Positions 63,973-64,000 of a stretch of 64,000 nt of DNA are shown in pieces. Source of the DNA: Pisaster brevispinus. Its lineage: Eukaryota; Echinodermata; Asteroidea; Forcipulatida; Asteriidae. The notes beneath the pieces are model-generated. The model saw only the letters and a list, made by a program, of their open reading frames with translations, searched no databases and was not told where the DNA came from. The stretch's first letter is position 1. Every line of letters starts with the position of its first letter. Location: assembly GCA_023634235.1 (NCBI GenBank), contig JAMKCF010000001.1:29182920-29246919 (forward strand), read 5' to 3'. The position numbers and the translations under genes are program-made.

Positions 63973-64000
63973 CTGAGAAATGTTTCATGCAGAAATGTTT

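Overview
This is an intron-rich animal genomic window, A+T-rich, with no bacterial-type gene packing. The four recognisable genes encode conserved animal proteins. The non-coding DNA is crowded with short inverted-repeat transposons, tRNA-derived SINEs and ACATGT-type words. This mix suggests a marine deuterostome invertebrate, most likely an echinoderm. That is inference from style of repeats and protein similarity; no species-specific marker was seen.

Layout. Bases 1-3086 are intergenic. Bases 3370-34943 (minus strand) hold a complete plastin/fimbrin gene of 13 coding exons. All exon phases agree, and they join to 1,899 coding bases (632 residues), close to the roughly 630 residues of vertebrate plastins. 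Bases 35.1-45.2 kb hold no recognisable gene, only repeats, two CCAAT-rich promoter-like patches and one doubtful ORF. Bases 45286-48253 (minus) hold a four-exon gene for a 181-residue protein with a Tyr-Pro-Pro-rich head and a Ser/Lys/His-rich tail. Bases 49844-56021 (plus) hold a complete seven-exon ZCCHC17 (pNO40) gene with an S1 domain, a CCHC zinc knuckle and an unusually long basic/serine tail. Bases 59292-63972 (minus) hold the 3' seven exons of the nucleoporin gene NUP35; its 5' end lies beyond the window.

Relations. The genes do not form a pathway: plastin bundles actin, ZCCHC17 is a ribosome/nucleolus and splicing-associated RNA-binding protein, and NUP35 is a pore-scaffold component. 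The Tyr-Pro-Pro gene and ZCCHC17 are head to head with a short gap and may share a promoter. ZCCHC17 and NUP35 converge.

Most notable non-coding signals: a 15-base word (GTCCTTTCCTGAACA) recurring six times in 1.9 kb of one plastin intron; two separate partial duplications of plastin exon edges; a short transposon ending 10 bases from a plastin splice donor; a foldback element with 9-base target duplications in ZCCHC17 intron 1; and twin long hairpins in the Tyr-Pro-Pro gene. No CRISPR, rRNA or convincing functional tRNA gene was seen.
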